Positions 25,656 through 33,863 of a DNA stretch of 64,000 nt are shown here, in pieces (the stretch's first letter is position 1; the number at the start of each line of letters is the position of its first letter). The notes beneath the pieces are model-generated. The model did no database searches and was not told the origin of the DNA. It saw nothing but the letters and a program-made list of their open reading frames with translations. Source of the DNA: Streptomyces sp. NBC_01716 (GTDB lineage Bacteria > Actinomycetota > Actinomycetes > Streptomycetales > Streptomycetaceae); NCBI RefSeq assembly GCF_036248275.1, contig NZ_CP109181.1:1674001-1738000 (forward strand), written 5' to 3'. The translations under genes and the position numbers were made by a program.

Positions 25656-26822
25656 ATGACTGGCAGCGACGCATCCACCGCACAACCGGCCGCCGGGACT
25701 CCAGCGGCCCCTGTCCCCTTCACCGCCGACGACTACCGCGCCCGGATGGAGCGCGCGGTGCGGGACGCCACCGCCGCCGGGCTGGCCGGCGTCCTCGTGG
25801 CTCCGGGGCCCGACATGGTCTGGCTCACCGGTTACCGGCCGCCCGCCGACACCGAGCGGCTCACCCTGCTCGTCCTCACCCCGGACGCCGGCCCCGTCCT
25901 CGTGGTGCCGAAGCTGGAGGCGCCCGACGCCGCGAAGGCGGTCGGCGCGCCCGCGCTGACCCTGCGGGACTGGACCGACGGCGTCGACCCGTACGCCGTG
26001 ACCGCGCCCGCGCTGACCGCGACCGGGCGCTACGGCATCAGCGACAACACGTGGGCCCTGCACCTCATCGGCCTCCAGGAAGCCCTGCCAGGCTCCTCCT
26101 ACACGCCGTTGACGAACGCGCTGCCGATGCTGCGCGCGGTCAAGGACGCGCGGGAGGTGGCACGGCTCGCGGCGGCGGGGGCGGCGGCCGACTCCGCGTA
26201 CGAGGAGATCAAGAAGGTGCCCTTCGCGGGCCGCAGGGAGACCGAGGTCGCGGCGGACCTCGCCGGTCTGCTGCGCGAATTCGGCCATTCCCAGGTCGAC
26301 TTCACCGTCGTCGGCTCCGGCCCCAACGGCGCCGACCCGCACCACGAGGCCGGTGAACGGGTCATCAGGGGCGGCGACATGGTCGTGCTGGACTTCGGCG
26401 GGCTCCGCGAGGGTTACGGCTCCGACACCTCCCGTACCGTCCACGTCGGCGAGCCGACGGAGGAGGAGCGGCGCGTCCACGACGTGGTGCGCGCGGCGCA
26501 GCGGGCGGCTTGCGAAGCGGTGCGGCCGGGCATCGCCTGCCAGGAGGTGGACCGGGTGGCACGCGCGGTGATCAACGACGCGGGATACGGCGAGTACTTC
26601 ATCCACCGCACCGGGCACGGTATCGGCGTCACCACCCATGAGCCGCCCTACATGGTCGAGGGCGAGGAACTGCCGCTCGTACCCGGCATGTGCTTCTCGG
26701 TCGAGCCCGGCATCTATCTGCCGGGCCGCTTCGGCGTCCGGATCGAGGACATCGTCACGGTCACGGAGACCGGGGGCCGCCGGCTCAACACGACGGAGCG
26801 TGAGCTGGCCGTGGTCGGCTAG
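25656..26822 (+). CDS. M24-family aminopeptidase P-like (Xaa-Pro) peptidase
   Basis: The product has 388 residues. A creatinase-like N-domain precedes an M24 'pita-bread' domain. All five metal ligands are visible: Asp and Asp in 'VLDFGGLREGYGSDTSRTV', His in 'HRTGHGIGV', Glu in 'FSVEPGIYLP' and Glu in 'VRIEDIV'. It should release N-terminal residues before proline, with Mn or Co, in the cytosol. A strong stem-loop follows the stop. Confidence 0.9.
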   Translation: MTGSDASTAQPAAGTPAAPVPFTADDYRARMERAVRDATAAGLAGVLVAPGPDMVWLTGYRPPADTERLTLLVLTPDAGPVLVVPKLEAPDAAKAVGAPALTLRDWTDGVDPYAVTAPALTATGRYGISDNTWALHLIGLQEALPGSSYTPLTNALPMLRAVKDAREVARLAAAGAAADSAYEEIKKVPFAGRRETEVAADLAGLLREFGHSQVDFTVVGSGPNGADPHHEAGERVIRGGDMVVLDFGGLREGYGSDTSRTVHVGEPTEEERRVHDVVRAAQRAACEAVRPGIACQEVDRVARAVINDAGYGEYFIHRTGHGIGVTTHEPPYMVEGEELPLVPGMCFSVEPGIYLPGRFGVRIEDIVTVTETGGRRLNTTERELAVVG

Positions 26823-26830
26823 GAGGACGC

Positions 26831-26876
26831 GCGGGGGTACTTGGGACCGGCGTCGTGCGGCCCCAAGTACCCCCGC
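26831..26876. terminator. Bidirectional terminator between convergent genes
   Basis: GCGGGGGTACTTGGG (26831-26845) is a perfect 15-bp complement of CCCAAGTACCCCCGC (26862-26876) with a 16-base loop. It starts 9 bases after the peptidase stop and ends 5 bases before the stop of the opposing gene. Confidence 0.8.
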
Positions 26877-26880
26877 CGGT

Positions 26881-28143
26881 TCAGCAGTTCGGTACGCCGG
26901 GGAGCCAGGACTCCACCACGTCGATGAAGATGTTGGAGATGTACCCGCCGAAGGCAGGCAGATAGGCCCAGCCGTCATTGGTGATGCCGTCCACAGTGAT
27001 CCGCTGCCCGTGGACCTGGCACTTGACGTTGACCGTCGTCGGACCGGGCAGCCGCGCCACCTCGGGCGACGCGGTGGTCGCCTGCTGGCGAATGCGGACG
27101 TCCGTGCCCCAGGTGGGGAACGACTTGCCCGTCTGGTCGCCGGTCCAGAGATAGGTGACCGTCACCCAGCCGTTGTCGTTCAGGCCGACGTTGTAGAAGG
27201 TGCCATCGGCGAGGTCGATGCCGGCCGGGTTGAGAACGACGCGTCCTGAACCGTCCCGGCCGCCGTTGTAGCCGCTCTCGTAGGCGGCCTGGGCCTCGGG
27301 CAGGCCCTGGGGCAGGTCCTTGAACATCTCCCGGGTCGGGGACGGGTTCCAGTAGTCGTCCTTGGTGTTCCAGGGGCCCACGTCCCACACCGGCGCGGTC
27401 TCGCAGCGGGCGGGGCCGCAGACCTGCACGGAGTACTGGCCGCTGCCGTTCGGCGACAGGCCGCGTCGCGAGGGCAGCGCGACGAAGTGGTCGTTCGGCT
27501 GGATGACATGGCCGTTGGCGGTCGTACGGCCGACGAGACCCTCGCGGGTGGCGAAGACCCGGGCGCTGAGCGCGGTCGCGCCGGCGGCGCCCCGGGGCGC
27601 GGCACCCTTCTCGGCGGACAGCCGCAGGCTCTTGACGCGCGCCTCGCCCTCCTTGTCCCAGAGGGTGATCCGGGCCTGGACGGTGGTGACGGCGCGGGGC
27701 AGCACCGCGGGGCCCCGGTCGGCCGGTGTCCACTCGGTCCAGGCGCCCCGCGCGGAGCGGCCGCGCACGTCGACGACCACCTCGGCGCCGGAGTCCGCTG
27801 GCGTGTCGGTGACCAGTTCGGCGCTGACCCGGTTGACGGGATCGCCGAGTTCTTCCGGGGCGAGCACCTGGGTGCCGTAGCCTTGACCGGCCTCCGCCGA
27901 CGCGGGGCGGAAAGCGGTGCTTCGGACGCTCAACGCACCCTTGGTGTAGCGGACGTTGACGTCGTCGGAGGTGATGCGCGACAGGTCCGCCGACCAGGAG
28001 GCCGGCGAGGACGCTACGCGCGTGGACTTCTTGCCGTCGGCCGCTCCGGCCGGTGGTGTGGCGACAGCGACGCCTACGCAGGCGAGCAGGGAAAGGGCCG
28101 CGGTGATCCGACGCCGGTACATGGGTCTCGCTCGGTCCTTCAT
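26881..28143 (-). CDS. Secreted protein of unknown function with C-terminal SH3-like domain
   Basis: The product has 420 residues. A signal peptide (about residues 1-30, 'RRRITAALSLLACVGVAVAT') is followed by a beta-rich N-domain, then an unassigned domain with 'TANGHVIQPNDHFVALPSR' and two Cys in 'VQVCGPARCETAP'. The C-terminal 77 residues repeat the SH3-like domain found in the M23 and amidase proteins 9-11 kb away. The middle has the look of a secreted hydrolase or cell-wall binding domain, but no catalytic motif is certain. ATG 28143 follows AGGAGACC. It converges on the peptidase gene at a shared terminator. Confidence 0.75.
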   Translation of the reverse strand: MKDRARPMYRRRITAALSLLACVGVAVATPPAGAADGKKSTRVASSPASWSADLSRITSDDVNVRYTKGALSVRSTAFRPASAEAGQGYGTQVLAPEELGDPVNRVSAELVTDTPADSGAEVVVDVRGRSARGAWTEWTPADRGPAVLPRAVTTVQARITLWDKEGEARVKSLRLSAEKGAAPRGAAGATALSARVFATREGLVGRTTANGHVIQPNDHFVALPSRRGLSPNGSGQYSVQVCGPARCETAPVWDVGPWNTKDDYWNPSPTREMFKDLPQGLPEAQAAYESGYNGGRDGSGRVVLNPAGIDLADGTFYNVGLNDNGWVTVTYLWTGDQTGKSFPTWGTDVRIRQQATTASPEVARLPGPTTVNVKCQVHGQRITVDGITNDGWAYLPAFGGYISNIFIDVVESWLPGVPNC

Positions 28144-28229
28144 GCCGGTCTCCTCGTGTGGGGGATGGAACCCGGCACACGCTAGTGAGGATGTCATGTA
28201 ACCGACAAGACCCGGAGAGCGCGGGAACC

Positions 28230-29366
28230 TCAGACGAGAGGGGCAGGGGCGTGACCGTGACCGCGACTGGGCGCGTGGTGGATCAGCGCCGCGTGCGGGT
28301 CGGCTTCACCGGCGGTGGCGGCGGGGTCGGAATGGACCAGGGCGGCGGTCAGTTTCGGTACGGCGTGCAGCAGCGCGTGCTCAGCCGCGACCGACACGTC
28401 ATGCGCCTGACGTACGGTCAGCTCGCCGTCCACCACGACCGCGACCTCGGCGCGCAGCCGGTGCCCGATCCAGCGCAGCCGGAGCTCGCCCACCGCCCGT
28501 ACACCGGGGACGTCCAGCAGGGCCGACTCGGCGGCGTCCACGAGCGCGGGGTCGACGGCGTCCATGACGCGGCGGAACACCTCGCGGGCGGCGTCGCGCA
28601 GGACAAGCACGATGGCGGCGGTGATGAGCAGGCCGACGATCGGGTCGGCGAGCCGCCAGCCGATCGCGGCGCCACCCGCGCCCAGCAGGACGGCGAGTGA
28701 GGTGAAGCCGTCGGTACGGGCGTGCAGCCCGTCGGCGACCAGGGCGGCCGAGCCGATCTCGCGGCCGACGCGGATGCGGTAGCGGGCGACCCACTCGTTG
28801 CCGGCGAAGCCGGCCACGGCGGCGATGGCGACGGCCGGCAGATGGCTGACGCGCTGCGGGTCGAGCAGCCGGTCGACGGCGGTCCACCCGGCGAAGACGG
28901 CCGAGGCGGCGATGGTCAGCACGATGACGATGCCGGCGACGTCCTCGGCGCGCCCGTACCCGTAGGTGAATCCGCGGGTGGCCGCGCGCCGGCCGAGTAC
29001 GAACGCGACGCCGAGCGGCAGAGCGGTGAGGGCGTCGGCGGCGTTGTGGACGGTGTCACCGAGCAGCGCCACCGAGCCGGACAGGATGACGACCACCACC
29101 TGCGCGAGCGCCGTCACGCCGAGTACCGCCAGCGAGACCCACAGCGCGCGCATGCCCTTCGCCGACGATTCGAGGGCGGTGTCGATCTTGTCGGCCGATT
29201 CGTGGGAGTGGGGGGTGAGGAGATGTCCGGCCTTGTGGCGCAGACGAGCGAGGGGCGGCCCATGAGCGTGCCCGTCTCCGTGAGCGCGCTCGTCTCCGTG
29301 CGGGTGGGCGTCTCCGTGCGGGTGGGCGTGTCCGTGCGGGTGGGCGTGTCCGTGCGGGTCGTTCAT
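28230..29366 (-). CDS. Cation diffusion facilitator metal exporter with His-rich N-terminus
   Basis: The product has 378 residues. The N-terminus is a His/Gly/Pro repeat ('HAHPHGHAHPHGDAHPHGD') encoded by tandem 18-bp DNA repeats. Six membrane segments follow; the metal site is seen in TM2 'LLGDTVHNAADAL' and TM5 'LVADGLHARTDGFTSL', each with an HxxxD motif. The C-terminus is the dimerising cytoplasmic domain. It should export Zn(II), Co(II) or similar ions in exchange for protons. It is divergent from an ArsR regulator gene, the classic arrangement for metal-regulated efflux. Confidence 0.92.
   Translation of the reverse strand: MNDPHGHAHPHGHAHPHGDAHPHGDERAHGDGHAHGPPLARLRHKAGHLLTPHSHESADKIDTALESSAKGMRALWVSLAVLGVTALAQVVVVILSGSVALLGDTVHNAADALTALPLGVAFVLGRRAATRGFTYGYGRAEDVAGIVIVLTIAASAVFAGWTAVDRLLDPQRVSHLPAVAIAAVAGFAGNEWVARYRIRVGREIGSAALVADGLHARTDGFTSLAVLLGAGGAAIGWRLADPIVGLLITAAIVLVLRDAAREVFRRVMDAVDPALVDAAESALLDVPGVRAVGELRLRWIGHRLRAEVAVVVDGELTVRQAHDVSVAAEHALLHAVPKLTAALVHSDPAATAGEADPHAALIHHAPSRGHGHAPAPLV
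29291..29359. repeat. Tandem 18-bp repeats inside CDF gene
   Basis: CGTCTCCGTGCGGGTGGG occurs at 29291-29308 and 29309-29326; CGTGTCCGTGCGGGTGGG follows at 29327-29344 with a partial copy at 29345-29359. On the coding strand each unit encodes the hexapeptide PHGHAH or a variant, so the number of His repeats can change by slippage. Confidence 0.85.
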
Positions 29367-29445
29367 GGCGGTGACCTTCCGACGCGCGGGCGATGGGACC
29401 GGCCGGGGAGGAGCGGCGGGGTGGACAGCGCCGTACCCCGTTCGC

Positions 29446-29476
29446 CATTATGTGCATATGAACGCACTCATGCAAC
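29446..29476. promoter_or_regulatory. Possible ArsR operator over the regulator start
   Basis: An A/T-rich, dyad-like stretch with TGCAT and ATGCA arms (TGCATATGAACGCACTCATGCA, 29453-29474) overlaps the start codon of the ArsR gene between divergent genes. Sites of this kind bind ArsR/SmtB-type repressors. The dyad is imperfect, so this is tentative. Confidence 0.3.
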
Positions 29477-29817
29477 TATCACCTGCGCATGATGCGCACC
29501 CGCCCATCCCGGGCGAGGAGCAGTTCACGCTCGCCGCCGAGGTCTTCGCCGTCCTCGCCGACCGCACACGGCTGGTCCTGCTGCACGCACTGGCGGGCGG
29601 CGAGGCGGACGTCACGACCCTGACCGAGAGGTGCGGCGCGGCCCGCCCCGCCGTCAGCCAGCACCTCGCCAAGCTCCGGCTCGCCGGTCTGGTGGTCACC
29701 CGTAAGGAGGGCCGCCGGGTCGTCTACAGCCTCCGCGACGGCCATCTGCGGCGGGTGATCGACGAGGCGCTGAGCCTGGCCGACCACAAGCTCGACGGCC
29801 GCCCCTCGCACGACTGA
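29458..29817 (+). CDS. ArsR/SmtB-family metal-responsive regulator
   Basis: The product has 119 residues. The winged helix includes 'LTERCGAARPAVSQHLAKLR' and the wing 'TRKEGRRVVYSLRDGH'. The alpha-5 helix keeps Asp, His and the last His ('RDGHLRRVIDEALSLADH'), but Leu sits where CzrA/NmtR-type sensors have the third ligand (His). This may weaken or alter metal binding. The divergent CDF exporter is the expected target. ATG 29458 is the first family-like start; ATG 29470 is possible. Confidence 0.82.
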   Translation: MNALMQLSPAHDAHPPIPGEEQFTLAAEVFAVLADRTRLVLLHALAGGEADVTTLTERCGAARPAVSQHLAKLRLAGLVVTRKEGRRVVYSLRDGHLRRVIDEALSLADHKLDGRPSHD

Positions 29818-29912
29818 GCTGTCGGAGAGACCCCGTACGGCCCCCGAAAAGACACGGAAGAGGCACCTGGGAGGGGAGGCGGATCCCGGCGTGTCGCCAT
29901 ACGCTCGTCCCC

Positions 29913-30689
29913 ATGAGCATCGACCGGCGGGTGCTGCTTCGTGGCATGGGCTGGGCCGCCGCGGCAGGCGCGGGCCTCACCCTGGCCGCCGACGCCGCCG
30001 GAAGAGCCGGTGAGGACGGGTCGGCCCCGCCCTCGCGTCCGCAGGCACGCCCGGAACGGCCGCTCCGCTGGTCCAGCGCCGCGCCCGCCGTCGAGCCCCG
30101 GACGTTCTGGCAGGAGAAGCCCCCGCCCCGGCGGAAGCCGGAGCGCACCGCCGACGAGGTCAGGGCCGTGTTCATCCACCACACCATCGGCCCCAACGAC
30201 TACACGCGTCCCGAGGTCCCCGGTCTCATCCGTACCTTCGCCGTCGACCACGTCGACAACCGCCAGTGGGACGACATCGGCTACAACTTCCTGGTCGACC
30301 GGGGCGGCGTCATCTACGAGGGCCGCGCGGGCGGCATCGAGAACCCCGTCGTCGGCGCGCACACCCTGGGGTTCAACGTCGGCACCGTCGGCATCGCGGC
30401 GCTGGGCGACTTCAGCGACGGCGCGACGGTGCCCGAGGCGATGGTCGACTCACTCGCCCGGCTGATCGCGTGGAAGCTCGGGCTGTACGGGGTGGATCCG
30501 CGCGGCACGACGACGCTGGTGTCGACCAACGACGGGAGCCGGTACAAGAAGGGCACCCGGCAGATCTTCCGTACAGTCTCGGGCCACCGTGACGGCTACT
30601 CGACGCGCTGTCCTGGCGGCGCGCTGTACGGGGCACTCCCCCGGATACGCGAACGCGCCGCCCGCCTCCAGGGCCGCCCGGACAGCTAG
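29913..30689 (+). CDS. Tat-exported PGRP-type N-acetylmuramoyl-L-alanine amidase
   Basis: The product has 258 residues. The N-terminus has a Tat-like twin-arginine signal ('RRVLLRGMGWAAAAGAGLTL'). The amidase_2/PGRP domain has zinc ligands in 'FIHHTIGPNDYT', 'GHRDGYSTRCPGG' and Tyr in 'IGYNFLVDRGGVIYEGRAGG'. It cleaves the bond between muramic acid and the stem peptide in the cell wall. The TAG stop codon is the first three bases of a decayed repeat element (TAGGGCGTG). Confidence 0.9.
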   Translation: MSIDRRVLLRGMGWAAAAGAGLTLAADAAGRAGEDGSAPPSRPQARPERPLRWSSAAPAVEPRTFWQEKPPPRRKPERTADEVRAVFIHHTIGPNDYTRPEVPGLIRTFAVDHVDNRQWDDIGYNFLVDRGGVIYEGRAGGIENPVVGAHTLGFNVGTVGIAALGDFSDGATVPEAMVDSLARLIAWKLGLYGVDPRGTTTLVSTNDGSRYKKGTRQIFRTVSGHRDGYSTRCPGGALYGALPRIRERAARLQGRPDS

Positions 30690-30750
30690 GGCGTGTTTTA
30701 GAAGTCCCGTCTGGCCAGGGCGGGTCTTTCGGATCGGGCCGGGTCAGAGC
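30687..30750. repeat. Decayed MITE-like repeat end
   Basis: The stretch starts TAGGGCGTGTTTTAG and contains GGGTCTTTCGGATCGGGCC then GGGTCAG. This matches the right end (read in reverse) of the element at 32919-33082 (GTCTTTTGGATCAGGCCGG then ATCAG) at most positions. The upstream amidase stop TAG and the downstream GNAT stop (30744-30746) both lie in it. Confidence 0.55.
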
Positions 30751-31232
30751 GCGCGGTGCATGATGTGGAGGCCGACATAGCCCCGTACCGGATGGCGGAA
30801 GCCCTCCGGGAGCGTGCCGAGCACCGTGAAGCCGAGTGATTCGTACAGCTTCACCGCGTGCGTGTTGGTCTCCACGACGGCGTTGAACTGCATCGCGCGG
30901 AAACCCTCCGTACGCGCCCACTCCAGGCTGTACTCGCACAGCGCGCGGCCCACGCCCCGGCCCGTGTGTTCCGCGTCGACCATGTAGCTGGCGCTCGCGA
31001 TGTGCGAGCCGTTGCCCATGTGGTTGGTGTTCATCTTGGCGGTGCCGAGGACCGTGCCCGCGTCGTCCACGGCGACGACGGTACGGTTCGGCGGAGCCAG
31101 CAGCCACCACTCGCTCGCGTCCTGCTCACCGAGGTCGGTCGGATACGTGAAGGTGTCGCCCGCGGCCACGATCCGGTGGAAGAACGGCCAGATGGCGGTC
31201 CAGTCCTCGCGGGTGGCTTCCCTGATCAGCAT
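30744..31232 (-). CDS. GNAT-family N-acetyltransferase
   Basis: The product has 162 residues. The acetyl-CoA-binding stretch is 'YMVDAEHTGRGVGRALCEYS' (R/Q-x-x-G-x-G/A) with the C-terminal 'HAVKLYESLGF' motif. The sequence 'AGDTFTYP' near the start and 'EGFRHPVRGYVGLHIMHR' near the end resemble Pat/RimI-like phosphinothricin-type acetyltransferases, but the substrate is unknown. The ATG at 31232 removes an Arg-rich extension. The stop codon falls in a repeat remnant. Confidence 0.82.
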   Translation of the reverse strand: MLIREATREDWTAIWPFFHRIVAAGDTFTYPTDLGEQDASEWWLLAPPNRTVVAVDDAGTVLGTAKMNTNHMGNGSHIASASYMVDAEHTGRGVGRALCEYSLEWARTEGFRAMQFNAVVETNTHAVKLYESLGFTVLGTLPEGFRHPVRGYVGLHIMHRAL

Positions 31233-31375
31233 CGGGCCAGCATGCCGGTGCGCCGGCCGAGGCCGCCAGCGCTTTACCCGCGCGGCAAACCGGTCCCGGC
31301 ACCGGTGACGTATAACGGGACCGTCCTGTCGGTCGCCGCGCGACATCCGCGGCGCGCGTTGAAGGTGGTTGGCGG

Positions 31376-32716
31376 ATGAGGCTCACGGTCCTCGGCGGCG
31401 GGGGCTTCCGGCTCCCCCTGGTGTACGGCGCGCTCCTCGGCGACCATGCCGAGGGCCGGGTCACCGATGTCGTCCTGCACGACGTGGACACCGCCCGGCT
31501 GACCGCGATCGCCCGCGTGCTCGCCGACCAGGCGGCCGGCGTGCCCGACGCGCCGCGAGTCACCGTCACCACCGATCTGGACGAGGCGATCCGGGGCACC
31601 GACTTCGTCTTCTCGGCGATCCGGGTCGGCGGTCTCGAAGGCCGCGCGGCCGACGAACGCGTGGCGCTCGCCGAGGGGGTGCTCGGTCAGGAGACCGTCG
31701 GGGCCGGAGGTATCGCCTACGGCCTGCGGACGGTGCCCGTCGCCGTCGAGATCGCGCGCCGGGTCGCCAGGCTCGCGCCGGACGCCTGGGTCATCAACTT
31801 CACCAACCCGGCGGGGCTGGTCACCGAGGCGATGGCGCGCCATCTCGGCGACCGGGTGATCGGGATCTGCGACTCCCCCGTGGGGCTCGGCCGCCGCGTC
31901 GCGCGCGTACTGGGCGGCGACCCCGGTACGGCTTTCATCGACTACGTCGGCCTCAACCATCTCGGCTGGCTGCGCGGCCTGCGCATCGACGGCCACGACC
32001 AACTCCCGCGCCTGCTCGCCGATCCCGGACTGCTCGGCTCGATCGAGGAGGGCAAGCTGTTCGGCACGGACTGGCTCCGGTCCCTCGGCTCGATCCCCAA
32101 CGAGTATCTGCACTACTACTACTTCAACCGCGAGACCGTACGCGCCTACCGCGAGGCCGAGCGCACACGTGGCGCCTTCCTGCGGGACCAACAGGCCCGT
32201 TTCTACGAGGAGATGGACCGGTCCGGAACGCCCGCGCTGGAGGCCTGGGACCGTACCCGCGCCGAACGCGAGGCCACCTACATGGCGCACAACCGCGAGG
32301 CGGCGGGCGCCGGCGAACGCGCCCCGGAGGACCTGGAGTCGGGCGGGTACGAGAAGGTCGCCCTCGCTCTGATGCGGGCCATCGCCCACGACAGCCGCTC
32401 GACGCTGATCCTCAACGTCCGCAACGGCACGACGCTTTCGGTGCTGGACCCCGAGGCCGTCATCGAGGTCCCGTGCCTCGTGGACGCGAACGGCGCCCAT
32501 CCGGTGTCCGTGGCGCCGCTGCCGTATCACGCCACCGGTCTGGTCTGTGCCGTGAAGGCGGTCGAGCGTGAGGTGCTGGCGGCGGCGGAGAGCGGTTCGC
32601 GTACGGCGGCGGTGAAGGCGTTCGCGCTGCATCCGCTCGTCGACTCGGTGACGGTGGCGCGGCGGCTGGTGGACGGCTACGTGGACGTGCACCCGGGCCT
32701 GGCGTATCTCCGTTGA
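31376..32716 (+). CDS. 6-phospho-beta-glucosidase-like glycoside hydrolase, family 4
   Basis: The product has 446 residues. The N-terminus is the NAD-binding GH4 motif 'MRLTVLGGGGFRLPLVYGAL'; 'WVINFTNPAGLVTEAM' and 'GICDSPVGLGRRVA' carry the conserved Asn and the metal-binding Cys. 'FIDYVGLNHLGWL' and 'NEYLHYYYF' are typical of the 6-phospho-beta-glucosidase branch. GH4 enzymes use NAD and Mn(II) in an elimination mechanism. No PTS genes are adjacent. It is followed by two inverted-repeat elements. Confidence 0.9.
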   Translation: MRLTVLGGGGFRLPLVYGALLGDHAEGRVTDVVLHDVDTARLTAIARVLADQAAGVPDAPRVTVTTDLDEAIRGTDFVFSAIRVGGLEGRAADERVALAEGVLGQETVGAGGIAYGLRTVPVAVEIARRVARLAPDAWVINFTNPAGLVTEAMARHLGDRVIGICDSPVGLGRRVARVLGGDPGTAFIDYVGLNHLGWLRGLRIDGHDQLPRLLADPGLLGSIEEGKLFGTDWLRSLGSIPNEYLHYYYFNRETVRAYREAERTRGAFLRDQQARFYEEMDRSGTPALEAWDRTRAEREATYMAHNREAAGAGERAPEDLESGGYEKVALALMRAIAHDSRSTLILNVRNGTTLSVLDPEAVIEVPCLVDANGAHPVSVAPLPYHATGLVCAVKAVEREVLAAAESGSRTAAVKAFALHPLVDSVTVARRLVDGYVDVHPGLAYLR

Positions 32717-32737
32717 TCGAGGCGCCGGGGGCCTCTG

Positions 32738-32918
32738 GGCCGTGTCTGACAAATAGCGCCGCCCGCCCGCAGGGCGGGGCACGCGGGGTCCGGTGCGTGC
32801 GATCGCAAGGCGGAGGATCAGCCCGGTAGATGGACCGGACGTACTTGGATGACTCCGACAACGCGGCGAGCGTGCGTGCAGGGCGTCGCGCGCCAGGCGG
32901 GATTTGTCAGACACGGCC
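32738..32918. mobile_element. MITE-like inverted-repeat element A
   Basis: Perfect 17-bp terminal inverted repeats GGCCGTGTCTGACAAAT (32738-32754) and ATTTGTCAGACACGGCC (32902-32918) bound a 181-bp unit with no gene. The interior (from GCGGGGTCCGGTGCGTGCG) resembles element B read in reverse, so the two are related elements in opposite orientation. They look like non-autonomous miniature elements of a family common in Streptomyces. Confidence 0.75.
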
Positions 32919-33082
32919 TAGGGCCTGTCGTTTGGATCTTGCCGGGCTCGCGGTCCCTGGCACGCACGCCCGCCGCGTTGTCGTCAGTCGCCGACGCTCC
33001 GCGTCGTCTCCCTCCTCCGCCTTGCGACCGCACGCACCAGACCCCGCTCACTGATCCGGCCTGATCCAAAAGACAGACCCTA
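32919..33082. mobile_element. MITE-like inverted-repeat element B
   Basis: The ends TAGGGCCTGTCGTTTGGATC (32919-32938) and GATCCAAAAGACAGACCCTA (33063-33082) are inverted repeats matching at 18 of 20 positions. The interior shares GCGTGCG..TCGCAAGGCGGAGGA and CAACGCGGCG.GCGTGCGTGC with element A. The CTA at its right end (33080-33082) is, on the minus strand, the TAG stop codon of the TauE/SafE-like gene. Confidence 0.75.
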
Positions 33083-33814
33083 GAACCCGGCGATCAGCAC
33101 CGCACCCGACACCGCCGCGAAGGCCAGGACCGTGATCCGCAGCTTCGCCGCGTCCACCCGGTGGTGTACGAGACGGCTGAGCCGGACGCCGAGCGCGAGG
33201 GCCGGCAGGAGCAGCAGCGCGGGCGACGCCTGGCCGGGGCTGCCCTGGCCGGTGGCGAACAGCAGCCCCAGGGAGGCGACTTCGCCGACGAGGAAGCAGA
33301 CGGCGACCGTCGAGCGCAGCTCGGCCGGCGGCCGGTGCTGGTAGACCAGCGCCAGCGGCGGGCCGCCGACGCCGGTCGCCGTCTCGGTGAGGGCCGTGAC
33401 GGCGCCGGCGCCGGCGTACGCCGTCCGGCCGGGGGTGAACGCGGGTGCCAGCAGGCTGACCAGCGCGGCCAGCAACGTCGCGGCGCCGACGGCCACGCCG
33501 AGGTGGCGTTCGGGGACCGCCCACAGCAGCGCCAGTCCGCCGGGGGTGGCCGCGAGGCGCGCCGCCGAGATCCAGCGGGCGCCGCGTACGTCGAGACTGG
33601 CGCGCTCCCGCCAGGCCACGTACAGATTCAGCGGGATCATCGAGGCCAGCAGGAACACGGGCAGCAGCCCGGGATCCACCATGCCGACGACGGGTGCGAC
33701 GATGAGGGCGAAGCCGAGGCCGCTCGTTCCCTGGACGAACGCGGCCAGCGCGACCACGGCGGCGAGGAGCGCGATCGTCCCGCCGCCCAGCCCCTGGCTC
33801 AGCCCGTCGATCAC
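33080..33814 (-). CDS. TauE/SafE-family membrane permease
   Basis: The product has 244 residues and eight predicted membrane segments in two repeats. The repeats start 'FVQGTSGLGFALIVAPVVGM' and 'ETATGVGGPPLALVYQHRP', each with the family's Gly-rich turn. It is a probable exporter of sulfite, sulfonate or another organic anion; the substrate is not shown by context. The stop codon is provided by the end of the adjacent repeat element, so the original C-terminus may have been slightly different. Confidence 0.85.
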   Translation of the reverse strand: MIDGLSQGLGGGTIALLAAVVALAAFVQGTSGLGFALIVAPVVGMVDPGLLPVFLLASMIPLNLYVAWRERASLDVRGARWISAARLAATPGGLALLWAVPERHLGVAVGAATLLAALVSLLAPAFTPGRTAYAGAGAVTALTETATGVGGPPLALVYQHRPPAELRSTVAVCFLVGEVASLGLLFATGQGSPGQASPALLLLPALALGVRLSRLVHHRVDAAKLRITVLAFAAVSGAVLIAGF

Positions 33815-33863
33815 ACCGTTCCCCGGCCGGCTCCCTGACCCGCCGTCATAAGCCGGCGCTCCG

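Noticed and set aside
31233..31375. DasR or other sugar-regulator operator before the GH4 gene
   Set aside because: No dre-like or LacI-type palindrome of useful length was found.
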